From the NCBI RefSeq assembly GCF_014192335.1, contig NZ_JACHXU010000001.1:538802-602801 (forward strand): a stretch of 64,000 nt of DNA. The letters run 5' to 3'. This document shows positions 42,585 to 51,275 of this stretch, one piece after another. Origin of the DNA: Aporhodopirellula rubra (GTDB lineage Bacteria; Planctomycetota; Planctomycetia; Pirellulales; Pirellulaceae). The notes under the pieces were generated by a model. It saw only the letters and a list, made by a program, of their open reading frames with translations, did no database searches and was not told the origin of the DNA. Numbering within the stretch: the stretch's first letter is position 1; every line of letters starts with the position of its first letter. Both the position numbers and the translations under genes were made by a program.

Positions 42585-45500
42585 ATGAGCGACATCATTC
42601 CCGCTTCCGCGAACGATTTGGCCGCCGACGGAACGTTGAAAGAACCCCGTCCGTTCGTCCACTTGCACTGCCACAGTCACTACAGCCTGCTCGACGGCGC
42701 CGGTGACATCGGCAAATTGGTCAATCGTGCCGCCTCTCATGGGATGAACGCGCTCGCGTTGACCGACCACGGCAATCTTCACGGGGCGCTCGAATTTTAT
42801 CGAAAGGCCAAAAGTGCGAACATCAACCCGATCATCGGGTATGAGGCCTATATCGCGCCGGGCAGCCGATTCGACAAAGGCGGTGCATCGAGCAGCAAGG
42901 CGGCCAGTTATCACCTGACGCTGCTCGCTCAAAACCGAAAAGGGTTCAGTAATCTGATTAAGCTCGCCTCGGCGGCGTCGCTCGAAGGTTTCTATTTCAA
43001 GCCTCGGATCGATAAAGAGATTCTCGAAAAGTATAGCGAGGGAATTATTTGTCTCTCGGGTTGTGTCAGCAGCGAATTCAGTCGCGCCATTTTGAAAGGC
43101 ATCGCGACGGAAGAGCATGAGCGCGAAGCGAAGAAGATCGCCGGTTGGTTCCACGACGTTTTTAAAGATCGATACTTCATCGAGATCATGAACAACGACG
43201 TGGAGATCCAACGGCAACAACTCGAGGGCGCCGTCACGATCGCCAACCAGATGGGGTTGCCGCTGGTCGCGACGAGCGATTGCCACTACGTCGATCCGGA
43301 GGACGCGGAAGCCCAAGACATTATGCTGTGTATCAACACGGGGCGTTTCCGCACGGACCAAACACGCATGAAGATGGAGAACGACCAGTTCTTCTTGCGC
43401 AGTCCCGAACAGATGTACGAGAAGTTCCCGGGACTCGATGATGCGGTCGCTCGCAGTCAAGAGATCGCCAATACCGTTGATATCGAAATCGAATTCAACA
43501 AGTACTTCTTCCCGAGCTTTCCGTGCCCGGACGAGAAAACGCCGCTGCAGTACCTTCGCGACTTGTGCGAACAGGGGCTCATGGAGCGGTATGAAGGCGA
43601 TGATGAAAGGATCGTCGATGGCAAACTATCCGAGGAGGTCATGGCGCGGCTCGACCGGGAACTCGACGTCATCGAGAAACTCGGTTACCCGACGTACTTC
43701 TTGATCGTTTGGGACTTTGTGAACCATGCCCGCGACATCGGTATCTCGGCGACGGCACGGGGAAGTGGTGTGGGCGCGATCGTGTGTTACGCACTGTACA
43801 TGTCGCACGTCTGTCCGCTGCGATACGACCTCTTGTTCGAACGGTTTCTCGACGAGAGCCGCACCGAGCCGCCTGATATCGATATCGACTTCGAGAAAGA
43901 ACGTCGCATCGAAGTTATCGATTACGTGAAGGAACGATACGGCAGCGAGATGGTGTGCCAGATCGGTACGTTCGGAACGCTCGCTGCGAAGGCGGCGATC
44001 AAGGATACCGGCCGTGCGTTGGGCATTCCGCTGTCGCGTGTTAACCAGATCACGGAGATGGTTCCCGACGAGCTAAAGATCACGATCAGCAAGGCACTCG
44101 ACAAGAGTGCCGACCTAAAGATGGCCTATGACGGCGACCCCGAAATTCGCGAGTTACTCGATCTCGCAATGAAGATCGAAGGTCTCGCGCGAAACGTCGG
44201 CACGCACGCGGCGGCGGTTGTGATCGCGGACAAACCGTTGACCGAGTACGTGCCTTTGGGGCGTGTGCCTGGTAAGCAGGATGTGATCACGCAGTGGGCA
44301 ATGGTCGACGTGGAAGCGTCCGGCTTGCTCAAGATGGACTTCCTCGGTCTTCGCAACCTGACGATTCTCAGCCGTACGGTCAAACTCGTTGAGCAAACAA
44401 CGGGCAAGACCATCGACCCGCTGAAATTCCCGCTCGACGACAAACCGAGTTACGCGTTGCTGCAACGCGGTGAAACGAAGGGCGTCTTCCAGCTCGAGTC
44501 CGGAGGTATCCGCGACCTGTTGCAACGGATGAAGCCGGACACGTTTAACGACATTATCGCAACGGCGGCACTGTACCGACCCGGACCGCTCGAGGGCGGG
44601 ATGGTTGATGATTACGTCAACATCAAACACGGGCGACAACAGCCCGAGTACAAACACCCTGTGCTCAAGGAGATCCTGGAAGAGACCAACTCGATCATGG
44701 TCTACCAAGAGCAGGTGATGCGGATTCTCAACCGTCTCGGTGACGTGCCGCTGGCCAAAGCGTACACGTGTATTAAGGCGATTTCGAAGAAGAAGCAAGC
44801 GTTGATTGACGCCAACCATGACGTCTTCATCGCCGGTTCGGTCAAGAACGGTCTTGCCGAAAAAGACGCCGAAGATATTTGGAATCTGATCGTTAAGTTT
44901 GCCGGTTACGGTTTCAATAAGTCGCACAGTACCGCGTATGCACTCGTTGCCTACCAAACCGCGTACCTGAAAGCTCACTACCCGGTTGAGTTCATGGCAG
45001 CGTTGCTGTCGAGTGATATTTCCGGCCGGAACTTCAAACGCAAGGACGCACTCGTCGAGCACATGGAGGATTGCGATCGGATGGAGATCGAGGTCATCCC
45101 GCCGAGCGTGAATACGTCCGCCGCAGACTTCTCGGTGCTCGACGGCAAGATTCCGTTTGCACTCTCAGCGATCAAAGCGTGTGGTGGGTCGACGGCGATC
45201 TCGATCGAAGCCGAACGTCAAAAGAACGGACCGTTCCGAGATATCTTTGATTTCTGCGAACGCGTCGATCCGCATGACTGTAACCGCAGCTCGATCGAAA
45301 CATTGATCAAGGCCGGGGCGATGGATTGTTTCGGCGCCAAACGCAGCCAACTCGCTGCGGTTATCGAACGTGCCATGCAAGCCGGTGCGGCGGTGCAAGC
45401 GGATAAGAAACACGGCCAGGGCAGCTTGTTCGGGGCGTTTGATGAAGAGGAGGAGGCCGCCGAAGAGGCCGCGTCACCCGGCGTGCCGTTACCCGACATC

Positions 45501-46181
45501 GAAGAGTGGCCCGATCGCGAGAAATTGCTGGCCGAAAAGGAAGTGCTCGGCTTCTATCTCGACAGCCACCCGCTCGCGGAATTTGAACCGAAACTCGCCA
45601 CGTTCCGAACTCACCAAACCGATCTGTTGACGCAGTGCAGTGATCGCGAAGAGGTGATCCTCGGCGGCATGCTCAGCTCAATCAAAATCGCGCACACCAA
45701 GAACCCTAAGCCGGGGCAACCGAGTAAGTACGCGAACTTCGATCTCGAAGACATGCAAGGCAACGTGCGTTGCATTCTATGGCCGCGTGGGTTCGCCGTA
45801 TGCGGCGAGCGAGTTCAACCCGACGCCGTCGTTTTGCTCAAGGGCAAAGTCGACCGGCGTGGTGGCGGTGACGAAGTGAACTTGATCGTTGATGAAATCA
45901 CGCCGCTCGATGAACTTGACAATAAGTTCACTCACGGGATGCGGATCCGGCTCGACGAAGCCGATCACGATGAGACCACCGTGTCGAAGGTGCGTGAGAT
46001 CGTTCGCGGGTATCCCGGTTCGAAGGAACTTCACCTTTCGATGGCGTTGCAGGAAGGTGAAACGGTGCACTTTAAAGCCGATAAATTCAAAGTCGATATA
46101 TCACCGCAATTGCGTGAACGACTCGATGATTTGTTAGGCAACGGGCACTACAAATTGTTAATGAGCAAACCTCAGCGATAA
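42585..46181 (+). CDS. dnaE: DNA polymerase III alpha subunit
   Basis: A 1,198-residue catalytic subunit of the replicative polymerase; AAAGGA nine bases upstream supports the ATG at 42585. The N-terminal PHP domain begins FVHLHCHSHYSLLDG (about residues 24-38). The polymerase core has the catalytic PDIDIDF motif (about 430-436), and the conserved GLARNVGTHAAAVVI (about 530-544) and GVFQLES motifs follow. A helix-hairpin-helix/OB-fold region fills the C-terminus. The length is normal for the DnaE1 type. An acidic linker (EEEEAAEEAA, about 955-965) precedes the OB fold. It has no replication neighbour in the window. Confidence 0.97.
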   Translation: MSDIIPASANDLAADGTLKEPRPFVHLHCHSHYSLLDGAGDIGKLVNRAASHGMNALALTDHGNLHGALEFYRKAKSANINPIIGYEAYIAPGSRFDKGGASSSKAASYHLTLLAQNRKGFSNLIKLASAASLEGFYFKPRIDKEILEKYSEGIICLSGCVSSEFSRAILKGIATEEHEREAKKIAGWFHDVFKDRYFIEIMNNDVEIQRQQLEGAVTIANQMGLPLVATSDCHYVDPEDAEAQDIMLCINTGRFRTDQTRMKMENDQFFLRSPEQMYEKFPGLDDAVARSQEIANTVDIEIEFNKYFFPSFPCPDEKTPLQYLRDLCEQGLMERYEGDDERIVDGKLSEEVMARLDRELDVIEKLGYPTYFLIVWDFVNHARDIGISATARGSGVGAIVCYALYMSHVCPLRYDLLFERFLDESRTEPPDIDIDFEKERRIEVIDYVKERYGSEMVCQIGTFGTLAAKAAIKDTGRALGIPLSRVNQITEMVPDELKITISKALDKSADLKMAYDGDPEIRELLDLAMKIEGLARNVGTHAAAVVIADKPLTEYVPLGRVPGKQDVITQWAMVDVEASGLLKMDFLGLRNLTILSRTVKLVEQTTGKTIDPLKFPLDDKPSYALLQRGETKGVFQLESGGIRDLLQRMKPDTFNDIIATAALYRPGPLEGGMVDDYVNIKHGRQQPEYKHPVLKEILEETNSIMVYQEQVMRILNRLGDVPLAKAYTCIKAISKKKQALIDANHDVFIAGSVKNGLAEKDAEDIWNLIVKFAGYGFNKSHSTAYALVAYQTAYLKAHYPVEFMAALLSSDISGRNFKRKDALVEHMEDCDRMEIEVIPPSVNTSAADFSVLDGKIPFALSAIKACGGSTAISIEAERQKNGPFRDIFDFCERVDPHDCNRSSIETLIKAGAMDCFGAKRSQLAAVIERAMQAGAAVQADKKHGQGSLFGAFDEEEEAAEEAASPGVPLPDIEEWPDREKLLAEKEVLGFYLDSHPLAEFEPKLATFRTHQTDLLTQCSDREEVILGGMLSSIKIAHTKNPKPGQPSKYANFDLEDMQGNVRCILWPRGFAVCGERVQPDAVVLLKGKVDRRGGGDEVNLIVDEITPLDELDNKFTHGMRIRLDEADHDETTVSKVREIVRGYPGSKELHLSMALQEGETVHFKADKFKVDISPQLRERLDDLLGNGHYKLLMSKPQR

Positions 46182-46196
46182 CGGTTTGACGTTATC
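46177..46196. terminator. Inverted repeat overlapping both convergent stop codons
   Basis: GATAACG and CGTTATC (7-base perfect stem, 6-base loop) span the stop codons of dnaE (46179-46181) and of the DUF1571 gene (46195-46197). It could end or buffer transcription from both sides, but there is no T run. Confidence 0.4.
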
Positions 46197-47154
46197 ACCG
46201 GGAGGCGGCGCTCTCGGAAAAGGTGTATTCCGGGTTTGACGGATCGAAATCTCTGTCCGTCAAACCGACGTTCAGTTTGAGGTCGTGATACTCATACGAT
46301 TCGATCAACGTTTGCTCGCCCGTTTTGGCGTCGGGCCAATCAAAGCTGCGGAAACTGACGACGAGGTTTCGCTCGCGGTCGAGGATCAATTCGGCGAGCG
46401 AAAAGTCTCCTTCGCGGCCACTCGGTTTGCTCCGCTCGATCCGCAGATGCGTTAGCGATCGGCCGTCATATGGATGCCCTTCGGTCTTGAAGACTCGCAC
46501 GTTCGGATCGTCACGGTCGACGTCGCCGCGACTGATCAATTTTTCGAGCAATCGCGTCAGACCGATTTCGGAGATCGGGTAGCGTTGTCCTCGCATCGCA
46601 AGGAAGCCATCGGGTGGCAAAGGGACAGTCATCATTGCACCGATCGTGCCTGCCTCGCGGACGAGCAGTTTGCCGTCGTTTTGGTTCTCAACCCAAATCA
46701 CTTCACGGCCCTGAACGTCTGCCGGTGAATCGAATCGCATGTAGACCTTGAGCGGCGCACCCGGTTGCCCGCCGGGATGTCGGGTCGCGATTTTCATGAA
46801 GGCCTCTGATGCCGGTTGCAGCACGCCACTGCGGTCCTGTTCCTGTTTGATCATTCGCGTCGTGTAGTCGTCGAGGTTGGCGATGGTGGCTGCCAATGCC
46901 TTTTCAGCGAGTGCCAACATTTCACTCATCGTGACCTCAACGGTTTTCCCATCGGCGACCTGTTCTCCCTCAGCGGAGGTCATGATGTCGTCGTTTGACA
47001 TCGGTTTGGGCGCGGTGGCGACCGCGACGACTGAGTGAGTTCGGTTGGATTCCCCCGACGCTAAAAATGCGATCAAAATGGAGGCGATTGCGGGGAAGGC
47101 GAGCAACCGGAGCCAAGCATTGGGGGTGCGGGAAGGTGGAGTTGTTGCGGACAC
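46195..47154 (-). CDS. Exported DUF1571 protein
   Basis: A 319-residue protein starting at GTG (AAAGG eight bases upstream). A signal or anchor helix lies at about residues 14-32. The mature part matches DUF1571 as known from planctomycetes: an N-terminal helical segment (MLALAEKALAATIANLDDYT), then beta strands with VYMRFDSPADVQGREVIWV and a C-terminal SYEYHDLKLNVGLTDRDFDP. The domain resembles lipoprotein-binding LolA/outer-membrane lipoprotein carriers in layout, but this is inference. No operon partner: the OmpA-family gene upstream is 195 bases away. Confidence 0.82.
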   Translation of the reverse strand: MSATTPPSRTPNAWLRLLAFPAIASILIAFLASGESNRTHSVVAVATAPKPMSNDDIMTSAEGEQVADGKTVEVTMSEMLALAEKALAATIANLDDYTTRMIKQEQDRSGVLQPASEAFMKIATRHPGGQPGAPLKVYMRFDSPADVQGREVIWVENQNDGKLLVREAGTIGAMMTVPLPPDGFLAMRGQRYPISEIGLTRLLEKLISRGDVDRDDPNVRVFKTEGHPYDGRSLTHLRIERSKPSGREGDFSLAELILDRERNLVVSFRSFDWPDAKTGEQTLIESYEYHDLKLNVGLTDRDFDPSNPEYTFSESAASR

Positions 47155-47240
47155 CGCGAAAACCTTTGGAATAAAAACGAAATCGGTAGGCGAACACTCA
47201 TCGGCCCGGCGTTGCGGGCGAAATCCGTTAACGCAGCAGC

Positions 47241-47262
47241 CGGTACCGCAGATTGCGTACCG
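47241..47262. other. Hairpin between the OmpA-family and DUF1571 genes
   Basis: CGGTACCGCA and TGCGTACCG pair with one bulged base around a 3-base loop. It lies about 90 bases after the OmpA-family stop. No T run follows, so a terminator role is uncertain. Confidence 0.3.
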
Positions 47263-47349
47263 ATGGGATTCCGCTCTGACGACCTAACACAGGTACAGGA
47301 TAATCACGTACCGCGGAAGGAGAGCGAACCGAGAAAGAGTCGATCGAAC

Positions 47350-48237
47350 CTAGAAGGTTTCTGGGTAGATCACTAACTCAATGCGTCGATTGGCGACGCG
47401 GCCCGTGGGCGTGGAGTTGTCGCCACGCGGGTTGTTCGAACCGTGTGAAACGATGAACAATTGCTGTCCCGGCATTCCGCTGCGACGGGTCAGCAGGTCG
47501 AGCACTGCGGACGTTTGGGCTGAGGTGAGTTGATGGGCGCTCGAGGCGGCACCGCCATACATCGGTGCGTTGTCGGTGTACCCTTCGATGCCGATTCGTT
47601 GGCGTGGAAACACCGAACGCAATTGGGCGGCGACGGGATCGAGTAGGGTGCTGGATTGAGGTTGCAGTTGGGCCGTTCCGGGAGCGAACAATTGGTCCGA
47701 CGGTAGGATCACCCGAATGACTTCGCCGTCTTGTTGGACTTGCAAATTGCCGAGATTGAGCCGACCGGCGAGTTGATTCAGATTCGTGTTGGCGCGGATC
47801 GTTGCTCCTCCACGCAATTGCGCGGACGCTTGGAAGCTGCGAGCGGAGTTTTGAGCTTCGCTCGCCGCGATGCGTGCGGCGTCGTATTGTTGGGCCGTGT
47901 CGGCGAGTTGTTTGCGAACGAGATTGAGCTCGTCACGATAGACCTGAGCCTGTTGTTCGCTCTGGGCCAATTGAGTGGTGAGTTGGCGATTGTTGTCGTC
48001 GAGTAATTGCACGCGGCGATTGAGTTCGGCGACTTGAGCCTGAACAGCGGTGATCCCGCCACCGGTTGCCGGAGGCGGTTGCCAAACGGACGTTCCACCG
48101 CCTGCCAAATAGGGATTTTGGCTGCATCCGGTCAGAAAAATGACGGACACCACGGCGCACCCAGCGATTGCACGATTCACAAGATGTGATCGCTCGATGG
48201 AGGAAGCGGCCGTGGAGTGCGGACGATTCTGACGCAT
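47350..48237 (-). CDS. OmpA-family peptidoglycan-associated lipoprotein
   Basis: About 295 residues from the ATG at 48237; a GTG at 48273 and another at 48180 are alternatives, and none has a strong ribosome-binding site. The signal ends in a lipobox (FLTGC). A long Gln-rich coiled coil (about residues 65-140) leads to a C-terminal OmpA/MotB domain (about 170-295) with VILPSDQLFAPGTAQL, IGIEGYTDN and NRRIELVIYP. This fold binds diaminopimelate of peptidoglycan. The gene product is a likely link between the outer membrane and the cell wall. Confidence 0.88.
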   Translation of the reverse strand: MRQNRPHSTAASSIERSHLVNRAIAGCAVVSVIFLTGCSQNPYLAGGGTSVWQPPPATGGGITAVQAQVAELNRRVQLLDDNNRQLTTQLAQSEQQAQVYRDELNLVRKQLADTAQQYDAARIAASEAQNSARSFQASAQLRGGATIRANTNLNQLAGRLNLGNLQVQQDGEVIRVILPSDQLFAPGTAQLQPQSSTLLDPVAAQLRSVFPRQRIGIEGYTDNAPMYGGAASSAHQLTSAQTSAVLDLLTRRSGMPGQQLFIVSHGSNNPRGDNSTPTGRVANRRIELVIYPETF

Positions 48238-48419
48238 GACTGCGAGCCGGCGGGGGTGGAAAAACTCGAACACAGCCGGACTTTAGACAAAACTTTCATT
48301 TCGTCACAATATTGATTCGCCGCAGTTTGCAATGGCGAAACATCGAACGTTCTTTCGAAAAAATCGCCGAATTCGTTGGCCAAAAATGAGCCACGGGAGC
48401 GGACTGGTTCGAGCCGGCG

Positions 48420-48434
48420 TCACGCACTGCGTGA
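48420..48434. repeat. Inverted repeat after the sulfatase gene
   Basis: TCACGCA-C-TGCGTGA is a perfect 7-1-7 inverted repeat 11 bases after the sulfatase stop (minus strand). It may be a terminator stem but has no T run, and the 1-base centre is too tight for a good hairpin. Confidence 0.3.
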
Positions 48435-48445
48435 GATTTCCCGAG

Positions 48446-49918
48446 CTATTTCAGCTTTTCAAACGCGGGATAGGCGAGATCCTCGTACTTCGGAATTTCG
48501 ATCTCGGTTTGCCACGCGGTCAAGTCTCGCCGTAGTTCTTCAAGCTTTGCGGGCTCCTCACGTGCGAGATTATGTGCCTCGTAGGGATCTTCGTGCAGAT
48601 TAAAAAGCTCGAATCGGTGTTCTAAACCGTGGGGCGTCGGATAGCGTTCCACCATTTTCCAGGGCCCCTTGCGAATCGCTGCACACGGACCGAACTCGCG
48701 ATCGTTCTTGTACGTTGGGTAGTGGATCAATTCGCCATATCTCAACCAATGCATTGCACGCGTGGGAAGCGAAGCCGATGGATCACGAAGCAGCGGTGTG
48801 ATATCGACTCCGTCCATGTTTGCATTTTGGTCCGCATGTCCTTTCACGTCGCTCATACGCAGGATTGTAGGATACAGGTCATGTCCAACGACGGCTTCTT
48901 GGCACGTTTCGCCGGCTCGGGTGACACCTGGCCATCGGACGAGCAGGGGCACCCGAATGCCGCCTTCGTAGAGAGAGGTTTTTCCCGATCGCAAGGGGAA
49001 GTTGGACGTCACTCCTTTGCGAATCTCGCCCCCGTTATCGCTGAAAAAAATCACGATGGTGTTGTCGCGAAATCCTTTATTGTCGATTGCCCTGAGCACC
49101 GATCCGACGCTGTCGTCGAGATGCTCGACCAATCCGGCGTAGGATGGATTGCGTTGATGAGAGTCTGGATCGATTAGTGATTTGTACTTAGCGACCTTGT
49201 CCCGCTGCGCTTCGATAGGCGTATGAACCGCGTAGTACCAGAGGTTGAGAAAGAACGGTTTATCTGACGCTTTTTGACGTTCGAGATAATCCACCGCCTC
49301 TTCGCCCAGACACTTCGTCAGATGGTCGCCGGGATGACGGTCTTCCAGATCCGGAACGGCACTTCGTTCGGCCGCCTTTCCTGTCTTGCGTTTATCGCGG
49401 AATGGGTAGAAGTAACTTCCTGGGCAACAGAAATCGTTGGAGGCGATGACTTCATCAAAGCCTTGCTCGTGCGGTCCCGTGACACTTTTTGTTCCGACGT
49501 GCCATTTTCCGATGTGGCAGGTGGAGTACCCGGCATCACGAAGCGCCTCGGCAACCGTGTATTCCTCACTGACGAGAAAATCACCACCGCCCTCCATGCT
49601 TCTCAATCCGCCGTGGCCGACGATGCCCAGGCGGGCCGGGGTCTTGCCGCTCATGATGGCCGCGCGACTCGGTGAGCAGGTTGGCGATGTGTAGGCTCTT
49701 TCGAACTTCACGCTATCACGGGCGAACGCGTCGATGTTCGGAGTCTGATACAAATCGCTGCCGGTGCAGCCCAAATCGGAATAACCCAGGTCATCAGCCA
49801 GGATCAAAACGATATTGGGGCGGTCGTCTGCACCAATGGTAACGGTCGACGACAGCGTCATCGCGATGCCCAAACACAGTGATGAAAAGATCTTTCGGGA
49901 TTGTGTGAGTTGGTTCAT
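48446..49918 (-). CDS. Exported sulfatase (arylsulfatase A family)
   Basis: A 490-residue protein with a Sec signal peptide (about residues 1-29). The N-terminal metal-binding strand is NIVLILADDLGYSDLGC (about 35-51). The formylglycine site is CSPSR (Cys81), the Cys-type motif that must be converted to formylglycine by a maturase. Downstream KWHVGT and FFSDNGGE complete the active site. It hydrolyses a sulfate ester, probably on an algal or mucopolysaccharide, but the substrate cannot be read from sequence. Sulfatases are highly amplified in Rhodopirellula-like planctomycetes. No maturase gene lies in the window. Confidence 0.94.
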   Translation of the reverse strand: MNQLTQSRKIFSSLCLGIAMTLSSTVTIGADDRPNIVLILADDLGYSDLGCTGSDLYQTPNIDAFARDSVKFERAYTSPTCSPSRAAIMSGKTPARLGIVGHGGLRSMEGGGDFLVSEEYTVAEALRDAGYSTCHIGKWHVGTKSVTGPHEQGFDEVIASNDFCCPGSYFYPFRDKRKTGKAAERSAVPDLEDRHPGDHLTKCLGEEAVDYLERQKASDKPFFLNLWYYAVHTPIEAQRDKVAKYKSLIDPDSHQRNPSYAGLVEHLDDSVGSVLRAIDNKGFRDNTIVIFFSDNGGEIRKGVTSNFPLRSGKTSLYEGGIRVPLLVRWPGVTRAGETCQEAVVGHDLYPTILRMSDVKGHADQNANMDGVDITPLLRDPSASLPTRAMHWLRYGELIHYPTYKNDREFGPCAAIRKGPWKMVERYPTPHGLEHRFELFNLHEDPYEAHNLAREEPAKLEELRRDLTAWQTEIEIPKYEDLAYPAFEKLK

Positions 49919-50266
49919 GGAAATAGTTCAGTGGTCGTGGTGAGGTTTCAACGAAACGTGAGACGCCGAGAGGGATGGTCGGAGGCGGACGTCACTCGAA
50001 GCGAGCGTGGGCGGCGAAGAACGAAGACGGAAGCCCACTCCTCCGGTCACTGAGTTACTACCGCAGCAGAGCATTTTGGCCTTTATTCGCTCGCGTCGAT
50101 GTCTCGCGGCGACGCCGAATCGTGTGATGACCGGGGAGGAGGTAGTCGCTGGCTCCCCGATGCCCAGCCATGGGGGCGAACACCGTACAATGCAATTGTC
50201 CGCGTCGTCGGCATCTACGTGATTCACTTTCGTGCTCCCCACATTCCAACCGAAAGCGTCATCCCC
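49919..50266. other. 348-base divergent spacer
   Basis: Between the sulfatase and the DUF2314 gene. The DUF2314 frame is open back to 50099, but the extra codons do not look coding. TACAAT at 50186-50191 could be a -10 box with no good -35 partner. Nothing else is recognisable. Confidence 0.4.
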
Positions 50267-51118
50267 ATGTCAAACACTGAAAACCCTGTTTTCCTCTCTC
50301 CGGGTGACGATCCTGAGATGGCAGCAGCGAGCAAGAAAGCCAGGCAAACGTTCAAATATTTTTGGCGAGAACTTTCTTGGGAAAACCGTCGGATCATTCC
50401 CGGGTTAGAAGTGGCCGCGGTGAAAGCCTCGTTGGCCGATCCTCCGGAAGTGCAGGCCGAAAATCCGGATGGTTTGGAGGTTGAGCATATGTGGTTGTTA
50501 GACGTGGATTTCGATGGGCGGCACGTCGAAGGAACTTTGATCAACACGCCTCACTCATTGAAATCGTTTCAAGAAGGCCAACGTGTGAAGATCGCTGGCA
50601 AACAGCTCGGCGATTGGATGTACGTCTGCATGGGAGAAGTGTGCGGTGGGTTCACGATTGATTTGATGAGAAGTCGTATGGAAGCGGGCGAACGCAAACA
50701 GCACGACCGTGCGTGGGGACACGATTTTGGTGATGTTGGCATTGTGCCTTTGGTGCCAGCGAGTTACCTGGGCGGCGAACCACCCAAGAAAAAAGGCTTT
50801 CTATCGCGTTTCAAGAAAACACCTCAGAAACCACAGGACTACGCAAAGATTGCCGCCGCCGAACACCCGATGTCGGTCAACATGCGAGAATCGTTCGAGC
50901 AGACGTTGCAAGAAAATCCTGAGCTTCTCCACGAGACCGATGACAAGGGCTTCACGTTCCTGCACCAACTCTCGCTGGCCGGCTCACTTGATGGAGTTGA
51001 TGTTTGTTTGAAGCATGGTGCTGACGCGAACACGCCCGCGGCCAACGGAATGAAACCGTTCGACCTTGCCAAGTGTTTGGCATGGGACCGAGTGATGAAA
51101 CGGTTGCAACAAGGGTGA
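50267..51118 (+). CDS. DUF2314 and ankyrin-repeat protein
   Basis: A 283-residue cytoplasmic protein. I chose the ATG at 50267 because the conserved part begins at once. Residues about 15-115 fit DUF2314 (ARQTFKYFWRELSWENRRI, then VEHMWLLDVDFDGRHVEGTL and VKIAGKQLGDWMYV), a domain also found in YegJ-like proteins. A Lys-rich linker follows, then a C-terminal ankyrin-like unit (about 222-280: TFLHQLSLAGSLDGVDVCLK, then HGADANTPAANGMKPFDLA). DUF2314 proteins often occur in toxin-immunity or stress contexts, but no toxin gene is visible next to it. It sits between two sulfatase genes with no obvious connection. Confidence 0.8.
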   Translation: MSNTENPVFLSPGDDPEMAAASKKARQTFKYFWRELSWENRRIIPGLEVAAVKASLADPPEVQAENPDGLEVEHMWLLDVDFDGRHVEGTLINTPHSLKSFQEGQRVKIAGKQLGDWMYVCMGEVCGGFTIDLMRSRMEAGERKQHDRAWGHDFGDVGIVPLVPASYLGGEPPKKKGFLSRFKKTPQKPQDYAKIAAAEHPMSVNMRESFEQTLQENPELLHETDDKGFTFLHQLSLAGSLDGVDVCLKHGADANTPAANGMKPFDLAKCLAWDRVMKRLQQG

Positions 51119-51275
51119 CAAACCGCTGGCTTCGGACATGCACTACCATCCGACGGGCACTGGTATCTGATATACGCCGGAGTCTTTTCTTTGGCCGATT
51201 CGTGATTGATCGACGTGCTGCCGTTGCCCTCATTCCGATATCCATTCCGCTTGATTGACCCGGTATGAGCCACCG

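Noticed and set aside
48380-48445. tRNA-like GGTTCGAGCC near the sulfatase stop
   Set aside because: No acceptor stem or anticodon arm can be drawn around it.
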